DNA of 64,000 bases from Actinopolyspora mortivallis DSM 44261 (GCF_000384035.1 NZ_KB913024.1:2413584-2477583), one strand, 5' to 3'. Counted from the stretch's first letter, positions 1 to 8,602 are shown. Notes: generated by a model from the letters alone, not told the origin. Numbers and translations: made by a program.

Positions 1-973
1 AGCACTCGGCCAGCTCCGTGGCGTCGGAGAAGTAGGCCCCGTAGGGACCGAGAACCTCCCGGTTGAAACTCACGTCGTAGGCGGAGACCGCGGTGGCCGC
101 TCCCATGGCGCGCAGCAACGAGGGATTCGTCCCTCCCACGGAGTGTCCGTGCACGTAGGACAGTGCGTTGGCGTAGAGCTGGTCGAGAACGCGCTGGTCC
201 CACACCGGCCCGGCGAACAGGATCCCGTCGCCCCGGGCGGCCTGTCGGCGTACCAGAGCGGTGTAGGAGTCCGCGTAGGGAGCCGCGCCCACCAGTACCA
301 GGGGGTGACGCGCCCCGCTGGCGAGATACCCCTCCACGGCGAGGTGGATGTTGTTCTCCGGTTCGAAACGGGCCACCAGCAGGTGGTAGTGCCCGGCACG
401 GAGTCCGTACTCGGACAGGGAGTCCGAGCCGGCCGCCCGCAGCACCGGGGCGCCGTAGGGGATGTAGTCGGTGTCGACGCCGAAACGGTGCGAATAGTAG
501 TCCTGTATCCCGCGTGAATCGGCTATCAACGCGTCGGACCAGCGTACGGACATAGCCTCCGCCGCACGGTAGTAGTGCTTGCCCGCCCCGCCCCATTTCG
601 CGCGCTGCCACTCGAGTCCGTCCACATGGGTGACGGTGGGAACGCCACGAGCCCGTAACAACGGCAGGAACGGCGCGTTCGCCGCGTTGAACACGAAGGC
701 CGACTCCGGTGGGCGACGCATCCCGTGCCCCACCGACAGGGCGGTGTGGCTCAACGTCTCGAGGGACTTCCTACGCAGGGCGGGCAGGTGCACCAGCCGC
801 ATCCCCAGGTGCTCACCGGCCTCCCCCCGCGGATCATTGCCGTGTCTGCAGTACACCGTTACGTCGTGTCCCATCCGGACCAGTCGCCGTCCCACCTCCT
901 CGACACAGGTCTCGAATCCGCCGTAGCGCGCGGGAACTCCGCGCGTGCCGAACATCGCTATGCGCATCGTCAT
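1..973 (-). CDS. Glycosyltransferase, DUF1972/GT4 type, 3' end cut by window edge
   Basis: The frame stays open from an ATG near 967-973 to the left edge, so about 324 residues are visible and the C-terminus is missing. The N-terminus carries GTRGVPARYGGFET, the hallmark of the DUF1972-type glycosyltransferases that include rhamnosyl- and other sugar transferases of surface polysaccharides. Further on, a glycine-rich Rossmann segment (HLLVARFEPENNI) and GGTNPSLLRAMG match the nucleotide-sugar-binding half of a GT-B enzyme. It probably adds a sugar to a lipid-linked exopolysaccharide precursor on the cytoplasmic face. It diverges from the polymerase-like gene at 1195, and the nearby glycosyltransferase and initiating transferase support a polysaccharide locus. 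The exact start is uncertain, since ATGs at 973 and 967 are both in frame. The sugar donor cannot be read from the sequence. Confidence 0.85.
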   Translation of the reverse strand, partial: MTMRIAMFGTRGVPARYGGFETCVEEVGRRLVRMGHDVTVYCRHGNDPRGEAGEHLGMRLVHLPALRRKSLETLSHTALSVGHGMRRPPESAFVFNAANAPFLPLLRARGVPTVTHVDGLEWQRAKWGGAGKHYYRAAEAMSVRWSDALIADSRGIQDYYSHRFGVDTDYIPYGAPVLRAAGSDSLSEYGLRAGHYHLLVARFEPENNIHLAVEGYLASGARHPLVLVGAAPYADSYTALVRRQAARGDGILFAGPVWDQRVLDQLYANALSYVHGHSVGGTNPSLLRAMGAATAVSAYDVSFNREVLGPYGAYFSDATELAEC

Positions 974-1194
974 CCATTCCCGTGTCCGTCCGGGTGGTCC
1001 CTCTCCGCGTTCGGGGCGGCGGTGAGCGGGAGTGGCCGGACGTCCGCGTGACCGCTGCCGCCGCACCGTGGGGTTCCTGTGTTCGTGTACCGACACCCTC
1101 CCCGAACGTCGCTCACGCTTTCTAGGGTGGTCCCGATTCGCCGACAGCCCTCCTCCGCCACAGCGGGGGCCGCAACCTTCCGCGAAGGAATCCC

Positions 1195-2547
1195 GTGCCC
1201 GACTCACGCCGTTTCCTCTGGAACTCGTCCGAGCCCCGTCCGGACACCGACAGCTGGACACTGTCCGCCTGTCTGCTGGCGTTGATCGTATCCAGCGAGT
1301 ACAAGTTCCGGATCCGCGAACAGGACCAGTCCGTGGCGGGAAACCCGGACCTGTTCGTACTGTTGGAGATCGCCGTCTACGCCCTGGTCGCCGCGTGGCT
1401 GTTCCTGCGGTTCCGTCCCACGCCACGACTTCGCACCGCGCACTGGACCACGCTGGCCACCTACGGTTACGTGGCGAGCCTGTGTCTGTCCACGGCCTAC
1501 ACGCCGTACCCGGAGATGGCGCTGGTGCGTTCGTGGCAGATGGTCGTCCTGCTCGCCCTGACACGTGCGGTGGTCCGGCACACCGGTCGTCCGACGATGC
1601 ACCGTTTCGCACACGCCTACTGCGTTCTGGTCACCGCCTCCGTGGTGTTCGGAGTGCTGGTTCCGTTCCCCCGGCGCGAGAGCCAGCCGGACCGGTTCAC
1701 CTGGTTGTACCTGCACCCCGTCACGGCGGGCCAGTTCCTGGCCATCGCGGTTGTCGTCCTGCTCGCCTACCTGCTCGGCAGCAGGCACGGTCACGGGGGA
1801 GCCCGGTGGCCGTTCCCGGTGTATCTCGGCATGCTCCTCGTCTGTGCGGGAGGCCTGATGGCCACCAACACCCGTGGAGCGGCCTTCGGCGCGGCCCTGG
1901 GGTCGTTGGCCGCCCTGTGGATCCGGTGGCGCGGGGCACGTCGTGTGGAGATCGCGGCCTTCCTCTCCGTGGGGATGCTGGCGGTGTTCCTGCTGGCGGC
2001 GCCCGCGATCGTCGCGTTCTTCACCCGTGGTCACTCGACGACGCGGCTGCTGACCCTCAACTCCCGGACGGAGCTGTGGGGATACGCCCTCGAGGAATTC
2101 GCCACCAGACCGCTCTACGGACACGGCCAGAGCGCCACCCGTGGTCTGTTCCTGGACGAGATCGGACTCGGAGGCGGGCACAACGCCGTGGTCAACCTGC
2201 TGGTGAACTCCGGCCTGGTCGGGCTGGCCGCGTGGTCGGCCCTGGTGGTCGGGATCTTCGTCAACACGGCACGCTCGGCGCGTTCCTCCCCCGGCTCCCA
2301 TCCGGAGCGGATACTCGTCCACTCCCTGCTGATCGGTATGCTGGCCAACTCGATGTTCGCGGAGTCGCTCGGCGCTCCGACGAACGTGGCGGCCGTGTGG
2401 CTGTTCGTGCTCGCGGCCTGGGCGGAGATGCTTCGCTTCCCGGGCGACGGGCGCGGCACCGGGGAACGGACCGGCAGGACGTCTCCCCCCGTACGCCGCC
2501 GTCTCCCGGTCGGTTCCCCCGTGCGGGCCGGCCGAGGCGGAGCCTAG
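1195..2547 (+). CDS. O-antigen ligase / Wzy-like polymerase membrane protein
   Basis: This 450-residue polytopic membrane protein has about ten hydrophobic stretches. Features of the O-antigen ligase/polymerase family are the TRGA motif near residue 227, RTELWGYA at 291-298 in a long extracytoplasmic loop, and GHG followed by GGGHNAVVN near 325. Family members polymerise or transfer undecaprenyl-linked oligosaccharide repeats outside the membrane. The GTG start at 1195 follows an AAGGA ribosome site. Its stop lies 36 bases before the glycosyltransferase at 2584 on the same strand, so the two probably form one transcript. Together with the initiating transferase at 3810-5321 this suggests a Wzy-dependent exopolysaccharide. 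No Wzx flippase or Wzz chain-length regulator is visible, so the rest of the locus presumably lies to the left of the window. Confidence 0.8.
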   Translation: MPDSRRFLWNSSEPRPDTDSWTLSACLLALIVSSEYKFRIREQDQSVAGNPDLFVLLEIAVYALVAAWLFLRFRPTPRLRTAHWTTLATYGYVASLCLSTAYTPYPEMALVRSWQMVVLLALTRAVVRHTGRPTMHRFAHAYCVLVTASVVFGVLVPFPRRESQPDRFTWLYLHPVTAGQFLAIAVVVLLAYLLGSRHGHGGARWPFPVYLGMLLVCAGGLMATNTRGAAFGAALGSLAALWIRWRGARRVEIAAFLSVGMLAVFLLAAPAIVAFFTRGHSTTRLLTLNSRTELWGYALEEFATRPLYGHGQSATRGLFLDEIGLGGGHNAVVNLLVNSGLVGLAAWSALVVGIFVNTARSARSSPGSHPERILVHSLLIGMLANSMFAESLGAPTNVAAVWLFVLAAWAEMLRFPGDGRGTGERTGRTSPPVRRRLPVGSPVRAGRGGA

Positions 2548-2583
2548 ACACGTGCCCCACGGAGACGAGGTCGGAAGGTGGTC

Positions 2584-3735
2584 ATGGTTCGTCCTGTCCT
2601 GTTCGTCCACCCCTCGGCGGAGCTGTACGGCTCCGACCGGATGTTCCTGGAGTCGGTGCGCGCGTTGACCGAGGCGGGGCGTGTCGTCCTGGTGGTGCTG
2701 CCCACGGGCGGACCCTTGGTCCGACGACTGCACGCGGCGGGGGCACGAGTGCTGTGCTGTCGCACTCCCGTGCTCCGCAAAAGCGCCCTGCGGCCACGCG
2801 GACTGCTCACCGTGCTGCGTGACTGTCTGCTCGGCGTGCTTCCCGCACTGCGGCTGCTGCTGCGGTACCGACCCGAGACGGTCTACGTGAACACGGTGAC
2901 CGTTCCGCTGTGGCCGCCGCTGGCCCGGCTGCTGGGCCACCGGGTGGTGGCCCACGTGCACGAGGCGGAACAGGACGCCCCGTTGCCCGTGCGACTCGGT
3001 CTGAACGCCCCCCTGCTGTGGTGCCACACGGTGTTGGTCAACAGCCACGCCGCGAAGGAGGTGCTCTCGGACAGTCTGCCGGTGCTGCGTGAGGAACGCG
3101 TCCGGGTGCTGCGCAACGGTGTGCAGGGACCCCCACGGACTCCGGAACCGCCGCCTTCGGAGCGGAGGCCACGCCGGCTCCTCGTGGTGGGCAGGCTCTC
3201 CCCCCGCAAGGGCACCGACGTCGCCGTGCGTGCGGTGGCGCTGCTCCGCGCCCGGGGATATCGGGTGAGCCTGGACCTGGTGGGCTCGACGTTTCCCGGT
3301 TACGAGTGGTTCGAACGGGAGCTGGAGGAGCTGGTGCGCCGGCACGGTCTCGAACACGTCGTGACCACGCACGGCTTCACCGACGACGTGTGGGCCCACT
3401 ACGCCGCCGCCGACATGGTCCTGGTCCCCTCGCGTACGGAGCCGTTCGGCAACACCGCCGTGGAAGCACAGCTGGCGATGCGTCCGGTGATCGTCACCGA
3501 CGCCCAGGGACTGCCCGAAACCGTCGACCGGGGTCGAAGGGGCCACGTGGTCTCCGCCGACGATCCGCGTGCCCTGGCCGACCGGACGGCGGAGCTGCTC
3601 GACGACTGGGAGGCCACGACCGCGCTGGCCCGCTCCGCCCGCACCGAGGCGGCTGAGCTGTTCTCCCCGCGACGTTATCGCCACCGTGTTCGGCGAGTGG
3701 TCGGTGTGGACGAAGGAACACGGAAGTTCCCGTGA
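2584..3735 (+). CDS. Glycosyltransferase family 4 (GT-B fold)
   Basis: A 383-residue GT-B glycosyltransferase. The N-terminal half opens with VRPVLFVHPSAELYGSDR and contains VYVNTVTVPLWPPLARL. The C-terminal half has VGRLSPRKGTDVAVRAV near residue 203 and the EX7E motif in TEPFGNTAVE (about 286-294), which binds the nucleotide-sugar donor. I chose the ATG at 2584 because GGAAGG at 2573-2578 sits five bases before it; the GTG at 2578 would overlap that ribosome site. It follows the polymerase-like gene closely and is probably cotranscribed. A hairpin at 3744-3761 lies just after its stop. It should add one sugar to the lipid-linked repeat unit in the cytoplasm; donor and acceptor are unknown. 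Confidence 0.85.
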   Translation: MVRPVLFVHPSAELYGSDRMFLESVRALTEAGRVVLVVLPTGGPLVRRLHAAGARVLCCRTPVLRKSALRPRGLLTVLRDCLLGVLPALRLLLRYRPETVYVNTVTVPLWPPLARLLGHRVVAHVHEAEQDAPLPVRLGLNAPLLWCHTVLVNSHAAKEVLSDSLPVLREERVRVLRNGVQGPPRTPEPPPSERRPRRLLVVGRLSPRKGTDVAVRAVALLRARGYRVSLDLVGSTFPGYEWFERELEELVRRHGLEHVVTTHGFTDDVWAHYAAADMVLVPSRTEPFGNTAVEAQLAMRPVIVTDAQGLPETVDRGRRGHVVSADDPRALADRTAELLDDWEATTALARSARTEAAELFSPRRYRHRVRRVVGVDEGTRKFP

Positions 3736-3743
3736 ACCCGTCC

Positions 3744-3761
3744 CTCCGACAGCGGTCGGAG
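3744..3761. terminator. Hairpin between convergent genes
   Basis: CTCCGAC and GTCGGAG form a 7-bp stem around AGCG, nine bases after the glycosyltransferase stop and about 50 bases from the stop of the convergent sugar transferase. There is no T run, so termination strength is uncertain. Confidence 0.4.
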
Positions 3762-3809
3762 TCCCCTCAGGGCGTTCGGCCGTTCTCAGCAGCGGGGCGG
3801 AAGAACACA

Positions 3810-5321
3810 CTAGTAGGCTCCCTGCCTGCCCAGCACGGCACGCACCGTCTTCCAGAGGATCATCGCGTCCAGGGTCAACGACCAGTTCTCGACGTAACGC
3901 AGGTCGAGGCGCACGCTCTCGGACCAGGAGAGGTCGCTGCGACCGCTGACCTGCCACAGCCCCGTCATTCCCGGCCGCACCAGGAAACGCCTGCGCATTT
4001 CCGGTTCGTAGCGGGCGGCTTCCCCCGGCAGCGAGGGACGGGGGCCGACCAGGGACATCTCCCCGCGCAGGACGTTGACCAACTGGGGAAGCTCGTCCAA
4101 CGAGTAGCCGCGCAGCCAGCTCCCGACAGCGGTGGTCCTGGGGTCGTCACGGAGTTTGAAGAGCGGTCCGGCTCCCTCGTCGTGGGTGAGTTCCTCTCGG
4201 AGGGAGTCGGCTCCTTCGACCATGGTGCGGAACTTCAGCATCACGAACGGCTCGCCGTGATGGCCGACCCTGCGTTGCCGGTACAGCACGGGGCCGGCGC
4301 TGTCCGCCTTGACGCAGGCGGCGATCACCCCCAGCACGGGGGACAACAACACCAGCAGGGCCAGTGCTCCCATCCTGTCCACCAGGGACTTCACGAACAA
4401 CCGGGGTCCGGTGAAGACCGGCTCGCTCAGCCGTAGCAGCGGCATACCGAGCACTTCCGAGACGTGCACCCGGGGACCCGCGATGTCCATCAGCATGGGG
4501 GCCACCACCATCTCGGTGGGGGTTCCCTCCAGGTCCCAACACAGCCGCTGCATCCTGGTGCGGGTCCAGTACCGGTCGGCGCTGATCATCACCACCCGGT
4601 AACCACCGAGCCGCGCCTTCGTGGCCACGTCCTCGAATCCCCCGACCACGGGCACCGAGTCGATCCGGTCCGGGGCCCGGCCGTCGCCGGACCTTCCCGA
4701 GGTGCACACGGCACGTATCTGCCAACCGAGGTGTGACTCGCGGCGGGTCCGCGCTATCAGGTCCTCCAGGGCGTCCGGATGTCCCGCGGCGATCACCGGA
4801 AGCAGGCAGGAACCGGCGGCCCTGTACCGGTGCAGTATCTTGCGCAGCGTGTAGCGCTGTAACAGGCACAGCAGCGCCGTGCAGGGCAGCACGCCGAAGA
4901 TCCAGTCACGCAGTGACGTGGCCCCGGAGGCCACAGCCGCGAAGGCCAGGACCACGGCCGTGGTCAACAGTGCTCGGCCCAGTCTGCGGAACTCCTCGGT
5001 CCCCTGACCGAGAATCCGCTGGTCCCAGGAGGGAACCAGTGGAATCACCAACGCGACGGCCACCGCGACGACGAGGAGCAGCCCCCGACTTCCCCCGGGA
5101 CGGTCGAGTAACACGGCCCCGCCGCCCACGCACAGCAACGCGGCGCTCGTGTCGCTTCCCGCCACCGCGAGTCGGTACAGCCGTTCCCATCGCATCCCCC
5201 CTGTTGCGGTCGGTCCGCTGCCGTCCCCCCCGTCGTCCTCGTCAGCAGTCTCGTGCCGGAAGGACGGGGTGTCGTGCGGTTCTTCGGTGTCCTCCCACGG
5301 CCGTGGCCGAGACATCCGCAT
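3810..5321 (-). CDS. Polyprenyl-phosphate sugar-1-phosphate transferase (initiating exopolysaccharide transferase)
   Basis: From the chosen start this is a 503-residue protein of the WbaP/CpsE type. The N-terminal half holds several hydrophobic helices and a nucleotide-binding-like central domain. The C-terminal third is the bacterial sugar transferase domain: YRQRRVGHHGEPFVMLKFR, then DELPQLVNVLRGEMSLVGPRP and RPGMTGLWQVSGRSDL. These enzymes move a hexose-1-phosphate from UDP-sugar to undecaprenyl phosphate, the first step of exopolysaccharide repeat assembly. The frame is open up to a TTG at 5537, but that upstream part covers a perfect palindrome and an AT-rich stretch. The ATG at 5321 has GGAG five bases before it. 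The ATG at 5336 is an alternative. It converges with the two plus-strand polysaccharide genes. Confidence 0.88.
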   Translation of the reverse strand: MRMSRPRPWEDTEEPHDTPSFRHETADEDDGGDGSGPTATGGMRWERLYRLAVAGSDTSAALLCVGGGAVLLDRPGGSRGLLLVVAVAVALVIPLVPSWDQRILGQGTEEFRRLGRALLTTAVVLAFAAVASGATSLRDWIFGVLPCTALLCLLQRYTLRKILHRYRAAGSCLLPVIAAGHPDALEDLIARTRRESHLGWQIRAVCTSGRSGDGRAPDRIDSVPVVGGFEDVATKARLGGYRVVMISADRYWTRTRMQRLCWDLEGTPTEMVVAPMLMDIAGPRVHVSEVLGMPLLRLSEPVFTGPRLFVKSLVDRMGALALLVLLSPVLGVIAACVKADSAGPVLYRQRRVGHHGEPFVMLKFRTMVEGADSLREELTHDEGAGPLFKLRDDPRTTAVGSWLRGYSLDELPQLVNVLRGEMSLVGPRPSLPGEAARYEPEMRRRFLVRPGMTGLWQVSGRSDLSWSESVRLDLRYVENWSLTLDAMILWKTVRAVLGRQGAY

Positions 5322-5506
5322 ACGAACTCCACTCATCCATGACACGCCGCCGACGACCCGAGCGCGCAGCGCCGTTCCGTCGCCGGAGTGAACCGAGATC
5401 CCGTCCCCATTTTTCGAAGCTTTTTCATGTCGCGTTACAGCGCACGAACGCACCACTGAACCGGAGAAAAACCTGGTCACACCACCCGTAAAAACCTTCG
5501 GGAAAA

Positions 5507-5526
5507 TCGTTCCGAATTCGGAACGA
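5507..5526. promoter_or_regulatory. Perfect 20-bp palindrome, probable operator
   Basis: TCGTTCCGAATTCGGAACGA reads identically on both strands, with EcoRI-like GAATTC at its centre. It lies in the 382-base gap (5322-5703) between the divergent sugar transferase and mycothione reductase genes. That gap is notably A/T-rich for this genome, with several runs of A and T, as expected for promoters. It is about 185 bases upstream of the transferase start and about 115 bases upstream of the mtr promoter. Length and symmetry fit a dimeric repressor site; the regulator is unknown. Confidence 0.55.
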
Positions 5527-5640
5527 ACAGATAACAATTCGCCATTTTTCGCTCAAGTTCCCCACGAGCGAACCCGACAGGGAGACCGAACGAAGCACCG
5601 TCCGACGACCCGAACACCTGCCGCCCGACGGAGTACGGGA

Positions 5641-5666
5641 GGAATGTCGCCGTTCTCCCGCTGGTT
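5641..5666 (+). promoter_or_regulatory. SigR/SigH-type thiol-stress promoter of mtr
   Basis: GGAAT (5641-5645), exactly 18 bases, then GTT (5664-5666). This is the consensus for the actinobacterial oxidative/thiol-stress sigma factors SigR (Streptomyces) and SigH (Mycobacterium). The expected transcription start is near 5672-5676, leaving a leader of about 30 bases before the GTG at 5704. Mycothiol metabolism genes are known targets of this sigma factor. The element also rules out translation starting at the ATG at 5644, which would lie inside the promoter. Confidence 0.7.
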
Positions 5667-5703
5667 GTACGTTCCGGCAACACAACCGAGACGGGATGGA
5701 CAC

Positions 5704-7101
5704 GTGCGACACTTCGATCTGATCATCATCGGCACCGGTTCGGGCAACGCGATCCTGGACGACCGGTTCTCCGACTGGGACGTGGCCGTCGTGGAGAAGG
5801 GCGTCGGCAGCGCCTCCTCCTATGGGGGGACATGCCTGAACGTCGGGTGCATACCGACCAAGATGTTCGTGCACACCGCCGACGTGGCCGAGTCCCCCTC
5901 CGCCGGGCAGACACTCGGTGTCGGCCTGCGTCGCACCGAGGTGCGCTGGGAGGAGATCCGGGACCGCATCTTCGGACGTATCGACACGATCGCCGAGAGC
6001 GGTCGGCGTTTCCGGGCGGAGCAGAACCCGAACGTGACCCTCTACGAGGGCGTGGCCAGGTTCACCGGAGTGCGCCGGCTCGTGGTCGACACCGACGCCG
6101 GTCAGGAGACCATCAGCGCCGACCGTGTGGTGGTGGCGGCGGGAGGTCGCCCCCTCATCCCCGACATCCCCGGTATCGGCGACGTCGACTACCACACCAG
6201 CGACAGCGTGATGCGTCTCGAACGGCTCCCCGAGAGCATGATCATCCTGGGGACGGGTTTCATCGGAGCCGAGTTCGCGCACATCTTCTCGTCACTGGGG
6301 GTGAACGTGACGATGGTCGGTCGCTCCGGGAGGGTACTGCGCGGGGAGGACGTGGACGTCTCGGAACGCTTCACCGAAACGGCCGCTCGTCGGTGGGACC
6401 TGCGCCTCAACCGCACCCAGACGAAGGTCGCCCCGAGCGGGGACGGCGTCGAACTCGTGTTGGAAGGACCGGACGGCACCGAGACCGTACACGCCCAGAC
6501 CCTGCTGGTGGCCACCGGAAGACGACCCAACTCCGATCTGCTCGACACCGCCGCGGGCGGGATCGCCACCGCCGAGAACGGCAAGGTCCGGGTGGACTCC
6601 ACACAGCGAACCTCGGTGGAGGGCGTGTGGGCACTCGGCGACATCAGCAGCGAGCACGAACTCAAACACGTCGCCAACCACGAGGAACGGGTGGTCCAGC
6701 ACAACCTGCTGCACCCGGACGATCCGGTCGAAAGCGACCACAGGTTCGTCCCGCACGCGGTGTTCACCGCACCGCAGATAGCCTCGGTCGGCCTCACCGA
6801 ACAGCAGGCGCGGGAACGGGGAGTCACCTACACCAGCTCGGTACAGGACTACGCGGGCATCGCCTACGGATGGGCCATGGAGGATCGGACCGGCTTCGCC
6901 AAGCTGCTGGCCGATCCCGCCTCCGGGCGGTTGTTGGGTGCCCACATCATCGGGCCCCAGGCCCCCACCCTGATCCAACCACTGGTGCAGGCGATGTCCT
7001 TCGGACTCGACGCCCGCTCCCTGCCCCGGGGACAGTACTGGATACACCCGGCCATGCCCGAGTTGGTGGAGAACGCCCTGCTCGGGTTGGAGCTGGACTG
7101 A
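5704..7101 (+). CDS. mtr: Mycothione reductase
   Basis: A 465-residue flavoprotein disulfide reductase that uses NADPH to reduce mycothione (oxidised mycothiol) back to mycothiol, the main low-molecular-weight thiol of actinomycetes. RHFDLIIIGTGSGN at the start is the FAD dinucleotide fold and is the typical N-terminus of this family. GGTCLNVGCIPTK contains the redox pair Cys44 and Cys49. A second GxGxxG fold for NADPH lies near residue 180 (LGTGFIGAEFAHI). The catalytic His448/Glu453 pair is in HPAMPE near the C-terminus. I chose the GTG at 5704, preceded by GGGATGG, because it gives the family N-terminus and lies just after a SigR-type promoter. Dihydrolipoyl dehydrogenase is the main alternative, but the SGN N-terminus and the length favour mycothione reductase. 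It converges with the MFS gene. Confidence 0.92.
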   Translation: MRHFDLIIIGTGSGNAILDDRFSDWDVAVVEKGVGSASSYGGTCLNVGCIPTKMFVHTADVAESPSAGQTLGVGLRRTEVRWEEIRDRIFGRIDTIAESGRRFRAEQNPNVTLYEGVARFTGVRRLVVDTDAGQETISADRVVVAAGGRPLIPDIPGIGDVDYHTSDSVMRLERLPESMIILGTGFIGAEFAHIFSSLGVNVTMVGRSGRVLRGEDVDVSERFTETAARRWDLRLNRTQTKVAPSGDGVELVLEGPDGTETVHAQTLLVATGRRPNSDLLDTAAGGIATAENGKVRVDSTQRTSVEGVWALGDISSEHELKHVANHEERVVQHNLLHPDDPVESDHRFVPHAVFTAPQIASVGLTEQQARERGVTYTSSVQDYAGIAYGWAMEDRTGFAKLLADPASGRLLGAHIIGPQAPTLIQPLVQAMSFGLDARSLPRGQYWIHPAMPELVENALLGLELD

Positions 7102-7151
7102 CGGGGACGGCACGAGACCGCGTCCCTCCCGTCGTCCGTCGTCCCTGACAC

Positions 7152-7232
7152 GCGGGCGGAGCCCGCCGGCGACGTCCTCGCCTTCGAGGGCTCCGCTCCG
7201 TGCGCGAGTGCGCCCCTCACGGGCTTCGCCCG
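7152..7232. terminator. Cluster of three GC hairpins between convergent genes
   Basis: Three short perfect hairpins stand in tandem: GCGGGC-GGA-GCCCGC (7152-7166), CCTCG-CCTT-CGAGG (7176-7189) and CGGGC-TTC-GCCCG (7220-7232). They lie between the stops of mtr (plus) and the MFS gene (minus) and probably act as a bidirectional terminator region. There are no T runs. Confidence 0.5.
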
Positions 7233-7245
7233 CACGCGCCGCGCT

Positions 7246-8553
7246 TCAGACGGTGCGTGGACGTCCGGCGAACACTCCGAGCAGCCCCTGGGCGGTGAGC
7301 ACGCCGATGAGCACGAGCAGGGAAGCCTGCCAGGATCCGGTCGCGGTGTGCAGCATCCCGAACAGGAAGGGGCCCGTGGAGGCGATCAGGTACCCCACGC
7401 TCTGGGCCATTCCGGACAGCCTGCTCGTCTCGGCCGCGTTGCGGGTACGCAACGAGATCAGCACCAGTGCCAGGGGAAAGGCGCTCATACCGATGCCGAT
7501 CAACAGGGACCAGAGCAGCGGGGCCGCCAGCGGAGCCACCAGCACACCCAGAAAACCCGTTATCGCCGTGGCGGCCAGTCCCACCGTCCACACGGACTGT
7601 CCCTCGGTCCTGGTGACCAGCGGTGGCAGCACCATGCTGACGGGCACGCCGATCAACAGCACCAGTCCGACCAGCGCTCCCGCCGTCGAGGCGCTGGTCC
7701 CGGCGGACTTGAACACCTCGGGCAGCCATCCCATGATCACGTAGGCCACCAGGGACTGCAGGCCGAAGTAGCCGGTCACCGCCCACGCGAGCGGACTGCG
7801 CAGCAGTGACTTGCCCGACTCCGCCGAGCTGTCGGGAGCGCTCGGTGCCGCGTTGCTCCCGCGTCCGCGACTGGCCGGAACCCAGACCGCGAAGGCGGCC
7901 AGCGCCAGCACGGCCCAGGTGGCCAGCGCCAGTCGCCATCCCCCCAACTCGGCACGCAGCCACGGGGTGAAGGCGGACCCGGCGGAACCACCGGCGGCCA
8001 TGGCCGTGGTGTAGAGCCCGGTGGCCATGCCCACCCGGTTCGGGAAGGACTCCTTGACGACCACCGGAATGAGCACGTTGCACATCGCGATGGCGGCACA
8101 GGCGACCACCGTTCCGGCCAGCACCGTGGTGGCCGCCCCCGTGACTCGCAGCACCATCGCCGCCGTCAGCAGTCCGAGCGCCACTCCGACGACGCGCTGC
8201 ATCCCCCAGCGGCGCGCCAGCACGGGAGCGCTGATCCCGGCGACCCCGAAGCACAGGGTCGGCACCGAGGTCAGCATGCTGGCCCAAGTGGCACTCGCCC
8301 CGAGCGACTCCCGCACACCCCCCAGGATCGAGGACAGACTGGTGACGGCGGGACGCATGTTCGCGGCGGCCAGCGCCACCCCCGCCAGCAGCAGGCCACC
8401 GCCCACGGCGGAGACGCGGCCGTCCCCCACGGTCTCGGTCCTGCGTTCATTGGCTTGCGAAGTCGCATCGTTTCTGGGGTGGCCCACCGTGGAACTGGCA
8501 TCCTGAACGGTCAGCCGGTCGGAAACGGCTTCTGTATGCGACTCGTAAGACAT
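7246..8553 (-). CDS. MFS transporter, CynX/NimT-like
   Basis: A 435-residue major facilitator protein with about twelve hydrophobic segments after a roughly 45-residue hydrophilic N-terminus. ANMRPAVTSLSSILGGVRE in the first helix and FGVAGISAPVLARRWGMQR in the helix 2-3 region are typical of the CynX/NimT branch (cyanate/2-nitroimidazole-type transporters). The substrate cannot be assigned. It is divergent from a FadR-type GntR regulator with 49 bases between them, so that regulator probably controls it. No Shine-Dalgarno sequence precedes the ATG at 8553, so the message may have a very short leader. It converges with mtr. Confidence 0.85.
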   Translation of the reverse strand: MSYESHTEAVSDRLTVQDASSTVGHPRNDATSQANERRTETVGDGRVSAVGGGLLLAGVALAAANMRPAVTSLSSILGGVRESLGASATWASMLTSVPTLCFGVAGISAPVLARRWGMQRVVGVALGLLTAAMVLRVTGAATTVLAGTVVACAAIAMCNVLIPVVVKESFPNRVGMATGLYTTAMAAGGSAGSAFTPWLRAELGGWRLALATWAVLALAAFAVWVPASRGRGSNAAPSAPDSSAESGKSLLRSPLAWAVTGYFGLQSLVAYVIMGWLPEVFKSAGTSASTAGALVGLVLLIGVPVSMVLPPLVTRTEGQSVWTVGLAATAITGFLGVLVAPLAAPLLWSLLIGIGMSAFPLALVLISLRTRNAAETSRLSGMAQSVGYLIASTGPFLFGMLHTATGSWQASLLVLIGVLTAQGLLGVFAGRPRTV

Positions 8554-8602
8554 CGCGTACTAGTATCGCAAACGTAGGATGTTTGGATGAAAGGACCACC
8601 CT
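8554..8602. promoter_or_regulatory. Divergent promoter/operator region
   Basis: This 49-base gap separates the MFS gene and its putative regulator. It contains the 8-bp palindrome TACTAGTA at 8558-8565, flanked by GCG and CGC with a one-base offset, and an A/T-rich stretch that could serve as -10 elements for both directions. The likely ligand is the adjacent GntR protein. The site assignment is inference. Confidence 0.4.

Noticed and set aside
1032-2822. Long open frame on the plus strand offset to the O-antigen ligase gene
   Set aside because: It is a shifted frame of high-GC sequence with Arg/Gly/Pro-rich translation and no domain.
1204-3957. 917-codon open frame on the minus strand
   Set aside because: Antisense to two well-supported polysaccharide genes; its translation is His/Gly/Gln/Arg-rich and shows no family motif.
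5644-5703. Earlier start for mtr at the ATG of 5644
   Set aside because: It lies in the SigR-type promoter and adds 20 residues not found in the family.
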